NCBI RefSeq assembly: GCF_000204055.1 | Contig: NW_006768776.1 | Coordinates: 146,105-210,104, forward strand | Length of the DNA stretch: 64,000 nt | Direction: 5' to 3' | From: Melampsora larici-populina 98AG31 | Lineage: Eukaryota; Basidiomycota; Pucciniomycetes; Pucciniales; Melampsoraceae | Shown here: one piece after another, positions 13,220 through 23,431 of the stretch | How positions within the stretch are numbered: the stretch's first letter is position 1 | How the letters are laid out: each line of letters starts with the position of its first letter | Made by a program: the position numbers and the translations under genes | The notes under the pieces: generated by a model | What the model saw: the letters and a program-made list of their open reading frames with translations, nothing else | Database searches by the model: none | Told to the model about the DNA's origin: nothing

Positions 13220-13495
13220 GGGGCTCAAGTCAAACTAATTACAGCCCTTTCTTAAAAAATTGGGGAAAGTTTTTTACGGTACCGTGCGGTAAAAACTTCT
13301 CCTAATTTGTAAAAAAGGACCAAAAAAAATTCTTTCGGATCTCCTTCTGAGCAGTAAATTTACGCAAATTTGCTGCTTAAAAAAATTTGGGATGTTGTAT
13401 AACATTTCCCAATTTCATAAAATTTTGCGCAAATTTTATGAAATTGGGAAAAGTTTTTTACAATAAAAGTAGTAATTTTTTTTCACTTGAGCCCC
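13220..13495. mobile_element. MITE with GGGGCTCAAGT terminal inverted repeats
   Basis: GGGGCTCAAGT at 13220 is mirrored by ACTTGAGCCCC ending at 13495. The inside is built from palindromes, the longest being 21-bp arms at 13405-13451 around TGCGC. It has no coding capacity. The ends resemble those of the element at 14765-14968 (AGGGGTTTCAAGTTG). I could not fix a target duplication. Confidence 0.65.
13405..13451. repeat. Long perfect palindrome inside the MITE
   Basis: Arms of 21 bp (TTTCCCAATTTCATAAAATTT and its complement) flank the five-base centre TGCGC. A smaller imperfect palindrome with an ACGC centre (GCAGTAAATTTACGCAAATT) lies just upstream near 13350. Such structures are usual inside MITEs. 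Confidence 0.8.
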
Positions 13496-13559
13496 CCTAT
13501 TGTTCTCCTCCCCCCCACCTGATTCTTCTCATTGCTGAATCACCCTCTGCTCTACCTCC

Positions 13560-14240
13560 AAATGTTGTGGTAATCAATCTATGAGACCAATCAAAAAAAT
13601 CAAAAAAATCGAATTTTTAATTACACCCATTATATTACATATAGTTTAATATTTACATCATCTTATCATTTAAACAAACTTAGGAAGATAAGTATAAACT
13701 ATTAACAAAGAGATTACAAAAAAGAACAGAAAAAAAAACAAGAAAAACTCAAAAATAGAGGTATACAGGTTAGAAATGGTGTTTAGGGTATTGATATTAG
13801 GTTTATGGGTTTAGTAGAGTTATAATATGAAAGAGGAGCATTATGTTAGTCAGTAACAACTTTAATCATGGTGGTTGATAAGAGAAAGTAGAAGTTATTA
13901 AAGAAATGGGAAAAAGTCGAAGTTGGTAAACAAGGGTTTACAGGTAGTTTTAGATATGTAACAGTGGTATTAGTAATGAATAAGGGTGTCAAGAGTGTTT
14001 TTTTGGGGATCTTCACGGTTGTAGATTACTTTGTAATGTTACATAAGGAAAGAAAAGCTTAGTAAAAGGTGTGTAAAGTGAAGAAAATAGGTGGAAATAG
14101 TCGAAAATGAAGGTTTTTACCTGATTACATGTGTTAAATGATGTCAGAACATGATGAGTAATAGTTCATTCGACGCAGAATCATCAAATTCATAATTTAC
14201 AATCTTTAAATCATTAGTAACAGAGGTGTATGACAAAATT
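13560..14240. repeat. Dispersed repeat, copy 2 (partner at 6780-7480)
   Basis: It is in the same orientation as 6780-7480 and shares the same ordered phrases, for example TTTAGGGTATTGATATTAGG and TCATTAGTAACAGAGGTGT. It is non-coding. The flanking 14241-14764 stretch is AT-rich and shows nothing I can name beyond loose similarity to 7800-8210. Confidence 0.65.
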
Positions 14241-14764
14241 TATAAGTGATCAGAGGATTTGATTACACATCAACAAGATCACAAATCATTAATAGCAAGC
14301 AATTACATCATTGACATGCTGAATCATCATACGATCAAATCAATATTCATTCTAGAACATTCAAAACACAGCATATACACAGCATATACACATCATTTGA
14401 TCATAAGAATAGGAATTAGTCATCTCTGCTGGTCAAATTAGTAATAAATCTTATCAGATGATGAATAGAAGATCACATTACATCATGGGTTGGTGAGCTA
14501 GTGATGGCAAAATTCAGGAATGTCGAGAGTGGTTGAATCATTAGATCATAGCTGTTTACCAATATTTTAGTCATCTTTTGGTTTTTTAGATGGTAAAGAG
14601 GATTTTTAAGAGCTGTTTACCACTTCGTTGATTTGTGTATAAGCTTGTGCCCTTTGTGCAAAATTATGTTTCTTTTCTTCTTCATCTCTTACAGAGCTTT
14701 AATTTTATTTATCATCATAAATTTATTGTAACAGTACTAGGTCACTCAAATCAGCCCGTCACTA

Positions 14765-14968
14765 AGGGGTTTCAAGTTGGGATTTTTTTGCGTATTTTTT
14801 AAAAATTCAGGCAAGTTTTTTGAAAAAAAAAATATGCAGAGAACCAGCATATTTTTAAATTGGGACACCTTTTTAGGTGTCCCGCTTTGAAATTTTATGT
14901 GTATTTTATAACAACAGGCAAGTTGTTGTAGCGTAAAAATGCTTAAAAATACTCAACTTGAAACCCCC
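14765..14968. mobile_element. MITE with AGGGGTTTCAAGTTG ends
   Basis: The left end AGGGGTTTCAAGTTG (14765) is mirrored by CAACTTGAAACCCCC (ending 14968). TA precedes the left end and follows the right end, consistent with a TA target duplication. A perfect internal hairpin GGGACACC/GGTGTCCC lies near 14863-14884. The element is non-coding and about 204 bp. Confidence 0.75.
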
Positions 14969-15139
14969 TATTAGAAGAGAAATTTATTTTATGTGCTTTA
15001 TATGACACTGTCATTCTGGAATAATATCAAAAAGATATTGGGATTATTTTTCTACATTTTGACTTGACTGGAGAGCTTATTTCTCTGGTGCCTCTTCAAC
15101 AGTTACTTTTCTCTTATTATCAAAGACCTGGTTATATTT

Positions 15140-15325
15140 TGGGTTGAGAGATTTTTGCACTCAACAATTTACACTCAATATTGGGTGTAAATTTCATTGA
15201 GTGTAAAAATCAATGTGTAGGGGGGTCAGATGCAATTTTACACTCAATCTGACTGATTTTCTGAAGTGTAAAAAATCATGTGTAAATTATTGAGTGTAAA
15301 AATGTAAAAGAACATGACCAAGTTA
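15140..15325. repeat. Older repeat R, left part, interrupted by the Harbinger-type element
   Basis: It is the reverse complement of about 26480-26690, including the phrases CAATGTGTAGGGGGGTCAGA and TAAATTATTGAGTGTAAAAA. It ends exactly at the TTA duplication at 15323-15325; the continuation is found at 23083. The repeat is dense in TTTACACTC and GAGTGTAAA words, is AT-rich and has no coding frame. Confidence 0.8.
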
Positions 15326-15370
15326 GGGCCCGTTCGGCTGTTTTTCCCAAAAGTTGTTACACAAAAGCGA

Positions 15371-15410
15371 CTTTTCATTTTGCCCCGTTTGCAAGGGGCA
15401 AAATGAAAAG
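15371..15410. repeat. Internal hairpin of the Harbinger-type element
   Basis: CTTTTCATTTTGCCCC is followed after eight bases by its exact complement GGGGCAAAATGAAAAG. The right arm of the element (22930-23070) is likewise full of AAAAGTACTTTT-type palindromes, so the whole element could fold back on itself. Confidence 0.8.
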
Positions 15411-16009
15411 CTGAATTTTGGCTTTTTTGTTTACCAAACAGTCAACCAAAAAGGTCAACGAAAGATCAAAATCATCATCGTTGACCACTTGATCACCGTT
15501 CGACTGTTCGGTAACGGTGATGTCAAAGGGGTTTTTGCATCAAAACTTGCAAATTGACCGAATGATTCTTAAAACCATCCATCCATCAATAGGACATCCA
15601 AATCACCTACTGTTACTCATCAAATTCTTAGTATAAATAAACTAGTAAATCTTGAACATCAGAGTTCATTACAAAAAATCACAAATTGAGTACTACAAGT
15701 TCATCTTCAACAAGAATTAATCGAATCATCTTAAATCATCAAAGATCAATTAATTTAAATTAAAGAAATAGAAAGAAATCTTTGATCAGTTTACAAAGTA
15801 AATCTACTACTACTGATGGATTTGATTTGATTAAAGAGATTTGAATTGAAAATGATGAGAATAATTGAATAATCGATTAAAATCATTGAAAGTTTGTAAT
15901 GTTTTTGTTTTCTTTTCGGATCGATTCGGTCATAAGTCGATAAGTGACCAATGATAAGCCGATTGAATTGGGCTAAAAAGAAAAGTCAATTGATTTGATA
16001 ACAAAAGAG

Positions 16010-16403
16010 TGTGATTCCCAATTTCTCTCTTTGTCCGCCTAATTCCTTTGTTTCTCTCTAGACGCGCTTTTCAGTGCTTTTCACTTTTCTATTTCTTCTC
16101 TTCTTTTGTTTCTTTTCTATGTGTTGAGGGGCAAAAGTTGCTTTTGGTCTCAAATGCAGCGTTGAGCCAGCTTTTGAAGCTGGACAAACTTTGATCCAGT
16201 TGTACNNNNNNNNNNNNNNNNNNNNNNNNNNNNNNNNNNNNNNNNNNNNNNNNNNNNNNNNNNNNNNNNNNNNNNNNNNNNNNNNNNNNNNNNNNNNNNN
16301 NNNNNNNNNNNNNNNNNNNNNNNNNNTCGCATCTGTGTTGAACATGTCAGCTGATCAGTCACTTCCTGCTCATTCTCGCCCCAAAGATTGTGAGTAGATC
16401 ACA
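16010..16403 (+). repeat. 5' LTR of the Gypsy element, with gap of 121 N
   Basis: The first 115 bp and the last 50 bp match the 3' LTR closely. Between them, 16125-16192 does not match the 3' LTR but resembles 22859-22930, the host element's right arm. It is followed by a short LTR-like phrase (GATCCAGTTGTAC) and N at 16206-16326. The sequence just after the gap also differs from the 3' LTR. This is either a real mosaic or an assembly error. Confidence 0.8.
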
Positions 16404-16899
16404 AATATATATTTGTGTGTTCTTATTTCTTTCCTCTCTAACTTTAAATCATCACCATACCTGATATCGAAGAAAGCTTGGTTATTAATCTGTGTTCTGT
16501 TTCTCTCCAACTCTGTGTTCCTTTCGTACTCCGTTCACAGATATCCTCACCGGAAACCTTACCCAGAAGCAACAAACCCTCACACCCAGATTAACAACCC
16601 CGTCGTAAGCCTTAGAATTCCCTAGCTAGTTATTCCAATCCTTTCCGACACTTTCTTTTGATTAGTTAGAACTCATTAAAGAAATCTTCCCTATCCCTTA
16701 CACACAGAAAACCTACCATTAACACCGTTAACCCAAAAAAGCTTTTTACCAACCTTTATATTTCGATTTTTGAATCATTGAACATTCTTTTTGAAGAATT
16801 AACGTACGTACTCCTTAGACTCTGATCAAGTCTTATTTAAAGAATACTTTTAATAACCAACCCCTTTCCGATTCTTTACGAACAGAATCTCATTCAATC

Positions 16900-19800
16900 A
16901 TGGAAGAAAATCTAGGATTCGTCTCAATCCCAGCTGAAGACCTACGCCTTATCCGAGCTCAGCTTGAGCAAGTCAACATCGATACTCAAACCAACGCTCA
17001 AAACCATGCTCGCGAGATTGCCGAACTTCGCAATCAACACCACCTAATTTACCAACAACAGTCTAATCAGATCCACCAATTAGAAGCCAACCAGCATCAA
17101 CACACCAATCGTGCTAGTGACCCGAATAAACCTGATCCCTTTCGAGCCGAACCCAGAAAGTTTGGCGGTCCTGGCGATAACGCGAATTTATGGATCTCGG
17201 AATTGGAGTCCAATTTTAAGATGCATAAGTACCCAGAGTCCGCCTGGGGAGAAATGTTGGGTTCTTATTTAGATGAAGAAACTCACATGTTCTGGCATGG
17301 CATCCGAACTAAGCAAGGTGGAACCATTACCAATTACCAAGACTTCAAAACTCAATTCCTCGAACACTACAACTTCGACCTCATGGTTGAAGAAAATTTA
17401 GAGAAACTGAAAGTTTGTTACTTCAAGCAAAATGATCTCCATGATTACATCTTAAGGTTCCGCAAGATCATGGCTCACATGCCAGATGACGAAATGAACT
17501 TCAAACAACGCAAGTTCTTTTTCCTCGACAAGCTCCCCGAATTCTACCGAGACAAAATCAACAACAGAGAAGAATTACGGAAGAAGCAAGATATGGAACT
17601 TGTCTATGCCGCTGCAAGAGAAGCAGAGCGAAGCGCGAAAATCAATCATCGCGGCTACAAGAACTGGGACACGAAGTCGAAGCGCGAAAATCAATCATCG
17701 CGGCTACAAGAACTGGGACACGCTTCCCATCGGCACAACCACCATGAGAAGAAACCCCAGTTCAACCCTTCCCATCGGCACAACCACCACTACCGTCCTT
17801 CAACTAGCTTCGGTAAACCTCACGCCGTTACAAACGGCTCTGGCCCGATGGATCTAGACTTGGCCGATCTCGCCAATGTCGAGTGTTACTCCTGTCACGG
17901 TAAAGGACATCGCGCTAACGCGTGTCCCCGCAACAAAAACAAGTCGTCTAACTCTCATAAACGACGACCCAACTTCTCAGGAGATAGACGCAAGCCAAAC
18001 TTATTATTGATCAATCATGATCCTACTCTCCCTATTCAATCAACTTCTAATTCTCTTGATTCATTCATTCCACCCTTTCAAGATTTTGAATTACAAGAAC
18101 AGGCTGAATTCACCACTCCTTTCTTTGATTCTGAAGGACGAATGCTCGGCGCTTCCAGAGAATCTTCAGAGAGTCTTGACGGACCCACTGAAGACGGTCG
18201 CGAATCCTTAGCCGACTACCAGAAGGCCTACTTGGAGAAACTCGAAAACTTAGACTCCAAGGCCCTGTTGGAAATGCAAGAAGCTCGTGAAGCAGTCGCC
18301 AAGTTAATGGAGGATGAAGTCAAGAGTGGATTTCGGTGCTGTAAGTCCTGCAAAGCCTATGGAAATGAAGATAGCCCTCCTACCGTATCTAAAGGCATCG
18401 ATTATTTCTCTTTAGATGGACTTCGCATCGATCAAACCGATCTCAAAAGATCTCTTTCAACTACTGAAGAAAACGAGTCTGAGATCTTACCCGCTCACGA
18501 TCCAGAAGGAAAAAACGATCTCTATTATTCCAACCTCGAAGACCTCATCAACAAGGACACTAGTATGAAGAGGTTCAAATTGGATCGTTCCCTCATTGAC
18601 GGATATCAATACACTAGAGCCCCCTTTAATTCTCCCGTCGCTGAAATTGATCGCCTAGATTTAGCTGAAAAAGAGTTGGAGTGTGTAGAAGGATGGAACC
18701 ATATCCTCAGTTCCACCTACACTAGCCAAGCCGAATACGACGACTTCGACTCAGTTTGCACACCCGACGAGGAAGATTCAAGTGTCAAAGCCGTCGAGCA
18801 CCCTTCCGACATCGAATTTGAAATCACCTCTGATATGACTGATTATGAAGATCTCAAGGCTCGCGCTGTTGACAATCCTCCGGAACCACTTGACTTAAGT
18901 ACAGTAGAACTCGCTGCCCAGCAAGGCCCAGGTAAAACTTCCCTTCCAATTTACCCTTGCCAATGGCGTGACATGCCCTTGGACGCAATTATGGATACTG
19001 GAGCAGCTGGAAATTATATTTCCTTGGAGAAAGTCAAGACTATGTTGAAATTAAACCCGAGAAAAATTAAGATTGATAAAGTTTCTACTCAAGGTGTTCG
19101 ACTAGCAAACGGAGCTCAAGAAAAATGTTCAGAAACTGCCACCTTTCAAGCAGAAATTTATCATAAGGATACTTCAGAAACTTTTAATTTTACGATCTCA
19201 GCTTATATTCTTCCTTTACCCAATATCTCGCTGATCTTAGGTCTCCCTTGGCACCGAGAACACAAGCCAGCCATTGATTACGACACTGGCACTTACACAG
19301 TCAAGAAACACTCAGGTACCTTCGACATTCAACCTAAAGACTGTGAACCAAAGCTATTCACTATTGACAACAACAACTTTGGTCAAGGTTTAGAACGAGA
19401 AGCAAAAGTGATTGCTCCCGACTGTTTTTCAGATGAATTAATTATCAAAGATCGTAAGCATAAACATTACATTGATACTGGAGATAGTAAACCTATTAAA
19501 ACTCACGGTCGCCCTCATACTCCAGCAGAACATGAAATTATCAATCAATTCATTAAAGAAGGATTAGAACAAGGCATCATTGAACGCACAGACTCACCCT
19601 GGAGTTCACCCTTATTGCTCGTAAAAAAACAAGATGGATCAACAAGAGTCTGTGTTGACTATCGAGCACTCAACAAGGTAACAAGAAAGAATGCCTACCC
19701 ACTCCCTCGTATCGACGACGCTTATCAATTCTTATCTGGTTCTAACGTCTTCTCAACTATTGATTTGAATTCCGGATTTTGGCAGATTCCCATGGCCCCG

Positions 19801-22164
19801 GAAGACAAGGAAAAAACAGGTTTTACCTGTCGACAAGGACACTTTCAATGGAAAGTAATGCCTTTTGGATTATGTAATGCTCCCGCTACTTTCCAAGAAA
19901 TGATGAACGGTGTTCTAAAAGAAGTTATTGACAAATTTGCGCTGGTTTATTTAGATGACATCATTGTTTACTCAAAAAATAAAGAAGAACATATCGAGCA
20001 TATCAAAACTGTCTTTGAAATTCTCCAAAGAGAAGGATTAGTTGTGTCCGTGAGGAAGTGTCAATGGGGAAAACCTTCCTTACTATTCCTTGGACACATT
20101 GTTGATGGTAATGGCATCAGAACTAATCCTGACAAAATCGCTAAAATTGTTGAGTGGCCGATTCCCTCTAATATCTCTCAAGTGCGAGGATTTCTTAATC
20201 TATGTACTTACTATAAACGCTTCATTCTCAAGTTTTCAACCATCGCCTCTCCTTTGTACAAACTCACCGAAGGATCACCCAAACCAGGAACGGCAATTAA
20301 GTGGGGGAAGGAAGAGAACTCATCATTCGAAAAACTTAAAGAAGCGTTATCAAAAACAGTTCCATTACAACACCCAACCCCGTTTCACCCCTTCGTACTA
20401 GACACTGACGCATCTGGAACTAATATCGGCGCAGTGCTACAACAAGACTCAAGTTTTGAAATTCCTAAGGTAGGTAACTTCGACTATAATAATTATCAAA
20501 AACAACTTAAAAACAATAATCTTCGTCCTATTGCCTTTGAATCACGCAAGTTATCGAAAACTGAACAAAACTGCAGTGCTCAAGAACGCGAACTTCTCGC
20601 GATTATCCACGGTTTAAAACACTTCCGCGGTTTTGTTGAAGGTTCGCCTGTCTTAGTCCGCACCGACCATGAATCTTTAAAATATTTTAAAACACAAAAA
20701 CATGTTAACAGAAGACTGGCCCGTTTCGTAGATGAAATAGAGTTCTTTGACGCTCATATCATCTACCGTCCAGGAAAAGAACAGTTAGCGGCCGATTCTT
20801 TATCAAGAAAACCTAACACCTCCTCCGACGCCGACCCTCCTGAAACAGCTGACCCTCTCTTCAACATTAATGATCAAGAAGACCCTTTTCACCAATTGAT
20901 CGAATACAAATTAAAACTTGAAGCCGGAGTTGATCCTAGCACTATTGGAACTGGAGACTTCATCGTGGATGGAAAGAGATTGGTGAAAATTAACCTTGAT
21001 GACCTCAGTGCTGACCAACTAACTGTACCCACTAGCTTAAGAGAAGCCGAAGCCATCTGTTTTCAAATTCACGAAGATCTCGGTCACAGAAACGAGAAAG
21101 ACGTTATCGACGCCGTACGAAAACGTTATTGGTTTCCCTCTATCTCGAGAATTGTCAAGGAGGCCCTTAGTTTGTGCGCTGCATGTCAAGTTCACTCCGC
21201 ACCAAACCAACAGCAAGCTCTCCCCTTACAAGTCATACCTCGAGGAAAACCCTTTCGTAAGTGGGGCATGGATTTTGTTGGACCACTTGTGAAGACTGCT
21301 AACAACAACCAATATCTTGTGACAGCCATCGACTATGGCACAGGTTGGGCGTACGCGAAGCCACTAACGACGACTTCAGGAGACGCCGCAATCAAACTCA
21401 TCAAGGAGATGGTACTCAACCATGGAGTACCAGATGAGATTGTCACGGACAACGGTTCCGAATTCATTTCGAAACCATTTCAAGATTTTCTCAAAAGCCT
21501 CGACATCAAACATGTGCGAACATCACCCTATCACCCACAAGCTAATGGCTTGATTGAAAGATTCCACGGTACCCTCATGAACAGCGTCCGTAAGTGTTGT
21601 AGTCCCTATAACCAAGATCGATGGGATGACTACTTAAACTCTTGTCTCTTCGCTTATCGCGCTTCTTATTCTCACTCAATGAAAGCCTCCCCTTACTTCA
21701 TGGCTTATGGAGAAGAAGCCCGCCTACAATCAGAAGCTGTAAGTCGCACATTTGATAGTTCTTTAGAGAACCTCGAACTGATCCACAGACAACGAAACAT
21801 CACAGTTCACAAACTCAGAAATAAACGAGAAGACCTCATTAAGCTTCTCAATGATAGAGCTGGAGAACGATACGCTCAAACAGAAGAATCTTACACAGAA
21901 CGTAATCTCAGACCAGGTGATCGAGTCCTCCGATGTTTTGAAGGAAGACCCTCCAAACTCCATCCCAAATGGGATGGACCATTTATTATCCGAGATGCAT
22001 TCCCAAATGGTACGTTTGAATTAATGACCTCAAACGGCCATGTCCTACAGGCTAAAACTAATGGTTCCCGACTAAAAAAATTCAAAGGCACAACGGATGA
22101 CTTCTATTTCGCATCTCAACGATTACACGATCGAGACCAGCGAGCTAGAAGACGATCTCGTTAA
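16900..22164 (+). CDS. Gag-Pol polyprotein of Ty3/Gypsy element (1754 aa)
   Basis: One frame encodes, in order: a Gag region; a CCHC zinc knuckle at residues 329-342 (CYSCHGKGHRANAC); an aspartic protease with DTGA at about 699; a reverse transcriptase with YLDD at 1017-1020; RNase H starting at LDTDAS (about 1168); and an integrase. The integrase has a zinc-binding HX4H (1391) with CX2C, and catalytic D1458, D1517 and E1553 (D,D35E). A C-terminal PGDRVL and WDGPF region follows; I see no chromodomain. Gag and Pol are fused without frameshift or stop, as in several fungal Gypsy lineages. Two short tandem duplications near 17632-17790 lie in Gag. The start ATG follows a long untranslated leader. 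All catalytic residues I can check are present, so the frame could be functional. Confidence 0.95.
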   Translation: MEENLGFVSIPAEDLRLIRAQLEQVNIDTQTNAQNHAREIAELRNQHHLIYQQQSNQIHQLEANQHQHTNRASDPNKPDPFRAEPRKFGGPGDNANLWISELESNFKMHKYPESAWGEMLGSYLDEETHMFWHGIRTKQGGTITNYQDFKTQFLEHYNFDLMVEENLEKLKVCYFKQNDLHDYILRFRKIMAHMPDDEMNFKQRKFFFLDKLPEFYRDKINNREELRKKQDMELVYAAAREAERSAKINHRGYKNWDTKSKRENQSSRLQELGHASHRHNHHEKKPQFNPSHRHNHHYRPSTSFGKPHAVTNGSGPMDLDLADLANVECYSCHGKGHRANACPRNKNKSSNSHKRRPNFSGDRRKPNLLLINHDPTLPIQSTSNSLDSFIPPFQDFELQEQAEFTTPFFDSEGRMLGASRESSESLDGPTEDGRESLADYQKAYLEKLENLDSKALLEMQEAREAVAKLMEDEVKSGFRCCKSCKAYGNEDSPPTVSKGIDYFSLDGLRIDQTDLKRSLSTTEENESEILPAHDPEGKNDLYYSNLEDLINKDTSMKRFKLDRSLIDGYQYTRAPFNSPVAEIDRLDLAEKELECVEGWNHILSSTYTSQAEYDDFDSVCTPDEEDSSVKAVEHPSDIEFEITSDMTDYEDLKARAVDNPPEPLDLSTVELAAQQGPGKTSLPIYPCQWRDMPLDAIMDTGAAGNYISLEKVKTMLKLNPRKIKIDKVSTQGVRLANGAQEKCSETATFQAEIYHKDTSETFNFTISAYILPLPNISLILGLPWHREHKPAIDYDTGTYTVKKHSGTFDIQPKDCEPKLFTIDNNNFGQGLEREAKVIAPDCFSDELIIKDRKHKHYIDTGDSKPIKTHGRPHTPAEHEIINQFIKEGLEQGIIERTDSPWSSPLLLVKKQDGSTRVCVDYRALNKVTRKNAYPLPRIDDAYQFLSGSNVFSTIDLNSGFWQIPMAPEDKEKTGFTCRQGHFQWKVMPFGLCNAPATFQEMMNGVLKEVIDKFALVYLDDIIVYSKNKEEHIEHIKTVFEILQREGLVVSVRKCQWGKPSLLFLGHIVDGNGIRTNPDKIAKIVEWPIPSNISQVRGFLNLCTYYKRFILKFSTIASPLYKLTEGSPKPGTAIKWGKEENSSFEKLKEALSKTVPLQHPTPFHPFVLDTDASGTNIGAVLQQDSSFEIPKVGNFDYNNYQKQLKNNNLRPIAFESRKLSKTEQNCSAQERELLAIIHGLKHFRGFVEGSPVLVRTDHESLKYFKTQKHVNRRLARFVDEIEFFDAHIIYRPGKEQLAADSLSRKPNTSSDADPPETADPLFNINDQEDPFHQLIEYKLKLEAGVDPSTIGTGDFIVDGKRLVKINLDDLSADQLTVPTSLREAEAICFQIHEDLGHRNEKDVIDAVRKRYWFPSISRIVKEALSLCAACQVHSAPNQQQALPLQVIPRGKPFRKWGMDFVGPLVKTANNNQYLVTAIDYGTGWAYAKPLTTTSGDAAIKLIKEMVLNHGVPDEIVTDNGSEFISKPFQDFLKSLDIKHVRTSPYHPQANGLIERFHGTLMNSVRKCCSPYNQDRWDDYLNSCLFAYRASYSHSMKASPYFMAYGEEARLQSEAVSRTFDSSLENLELIHRQRNITVHKLRNKREDLIKLLNDRAGERYAQTEESYTERNLRPGDRVLRCFEGRPSKLHPKWDGPFIIRDAFPNGTFELMTSNGHVLQAKTNGSRLKKFKGTTDDFYFASQRLHDRDQRARRRSR

Positions 22165-22355
22165 ATACATCGACCTATCCAGCAGCCTGTTCAACATCAT
22201 CAACGAAGATGTCGCACCAGAAATCCTTGATAAATTGTTTGCCAAACTCCAATCATTAAAATATCTTATTTTTGAAAGAAAAAGGCAGACGATACCAACT
22301 CAAAGGAAAGGCAAAATGGTAAACTAGGAAGTTTACGGTCTTACAGAGGGGATGA

Positions 22356-22745
22356 TGTGATTCCCAATTTCTCTCTTTGTCCGCCTAATTCCTTTGTTTC
22401 TCTCTAGACGCGCTTTTCAGTGCTTTTCACTTTTCTATTTCTTTTCTTCTTTTGTTTCTTTTCTATGTTGCTTTTCTAAAAAGACGGATCTTGCATAGAT
22501 CCGTCCCGATCATCATTGTTACCAATTGTAGCCCGGATCCAGTTGTACCGGATCCGGCCATTCCTACTGATCGTAGTCATCCATTCCAAGGCTATCCCTT
22601 GCCTCATATTGTACTACATCTATTTCCTTATTCGTATCTTACTTGTAGACACTCGCGTATATAAACTGCTCGCATCTCTCAAGGCAATGGATTCCTCAAG
22701 TCACTTCCTGCTCATTCTCGCCCCAAAGATTGTGAGTAGATCACA
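22356..22745 (+). repeat. 3' LTR of the Gypsy element
   Basis: 390 bp, beginning TGTGATTCCC and ending GATCACA, without gaps. It contains a palindromic ACGGATC...GATCCGT near 22483-22504, and TATATAAAC near 22657, a plausible core promoter for the element. Confidence 0.9.
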
Positions 22746-23082
22746 AGAGGACAAGAGAAAGGATGGTGGATGGCGAAAAGGGGTGTCAAGTGGGTGAAGA
22801 GTGTTGAGGGAGTGAAATTCGAGTGGTTGTAGTTCGAGTGGGTGAGGTTGATTGATCGAGTTGAGGGGCAAAAGTTGCTTTTGGTCTCAAAAGCAGCCTT
22901 GAGGCCGCTTTTGAAACTGGACAAACTTTTGACCAAAAGTACTTTTTGATTTTGATCAAACGAACTTACCAAACGCCGCTGTTTTTGATCAAAATCGAAA
23001 AGTACTTTTGGTCAAAAGTGCTTTTCGGTTTTGGTGTAGCTTTTGGCCAAAAGCTACTTTTGGGTTTCAGCCGAACGGGCCC

Positions 23083-23340
23083 TTACACTTTTGCCCTCTA
23101 TCTTTTACATACAATATTGAGGGCAAAAAAAGTTGAGTGCAAAATTAAATTTTGACAGGCATTTCTCCACTTTTGCACTCTTAGAATTTACACTCAATAA
23201 GAAGTGCAAATCATTCAATTGCAAAATTCCAAAGGGCTACCTCACAATTACAATTTTACACCTTACTTTTTGAGTGCAAAAAACTCTTGACTTGGGGAAA
23301 AAATCACTAAGTGACCCAGCCCTTCCCACATCACATAATT
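23083..23340. repeat. Older repeat R, right part, interrupted by the Harbinger-type element
   Basis: It continues the repeat broken at 15325 and is the reverse complement of about 26045-26480, with the 162-bp MITE at 26291-26452 absent here. Shared phrases include GACAGGCATTTCTCCACTTT and CACTAAGTGACCCAGCCCTT. Confidence 0.8.
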
Positions 23341-23431
23341 TCTCACCAAGACAACTTTGCAATACCTGCAGTGTAATTTTACAAAGGACCACCCCCAAAG
23401 TCCAAATTTACACACAGAAACAAACTTAAAT

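Larger units (their letters stand above)
16010..22745 (+). mobile_element. Ty3/Gypsy LTR retrotransposon
   Basis: The LTRs begin TGTGATTCCC and end GTAGATCACA, at 16010-16403 and 22356-22745. A 4-bp AGAG (or 5-bp AAGAG) duplication flanks the element. A purine-rich stretch (CAGAGGGGATGA) precedes the 3' LTR. No convincing tRNA primer-binding site is visible just after the 5' LTR. The internal region has one continuous gag-pol frame with RT before integrase, the Ty3/Gypsy order. The frame is intact but the 5' LTR contains an assembly gap and foreign-looking sequence. Confidence 0.93.
15326..23082. mobile_element. PIF/Harbinger-type TIR element, host of the nested Gypsy element
   Basis: The ends GGGCCCGTTCGGCTG (15326) and CAGCCGAACGGGCCC (ending 23082) are perfect inverted repeats flanked by TTA at 15323-15325 and 23083-23085. 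Joining the flanks over one TTA gives the uninterrupted sequence seen in reverse at about 26470-26485. A TTA duplication with GGGCC-type ends is typical of PIF/Harbinger elements and their MITEs. Without the Gypsy insert the element is about 1.0 kb and has no transposase, so it is non-autonomous. Confidence 0.85.

Noticed and set aside
22097..22327. Short frame overlapping the end of gag-pol
   Set aside because: Overlaps pol in another frame and reaches the purine tract before the LTR; could be a small extra protein but there is no support.
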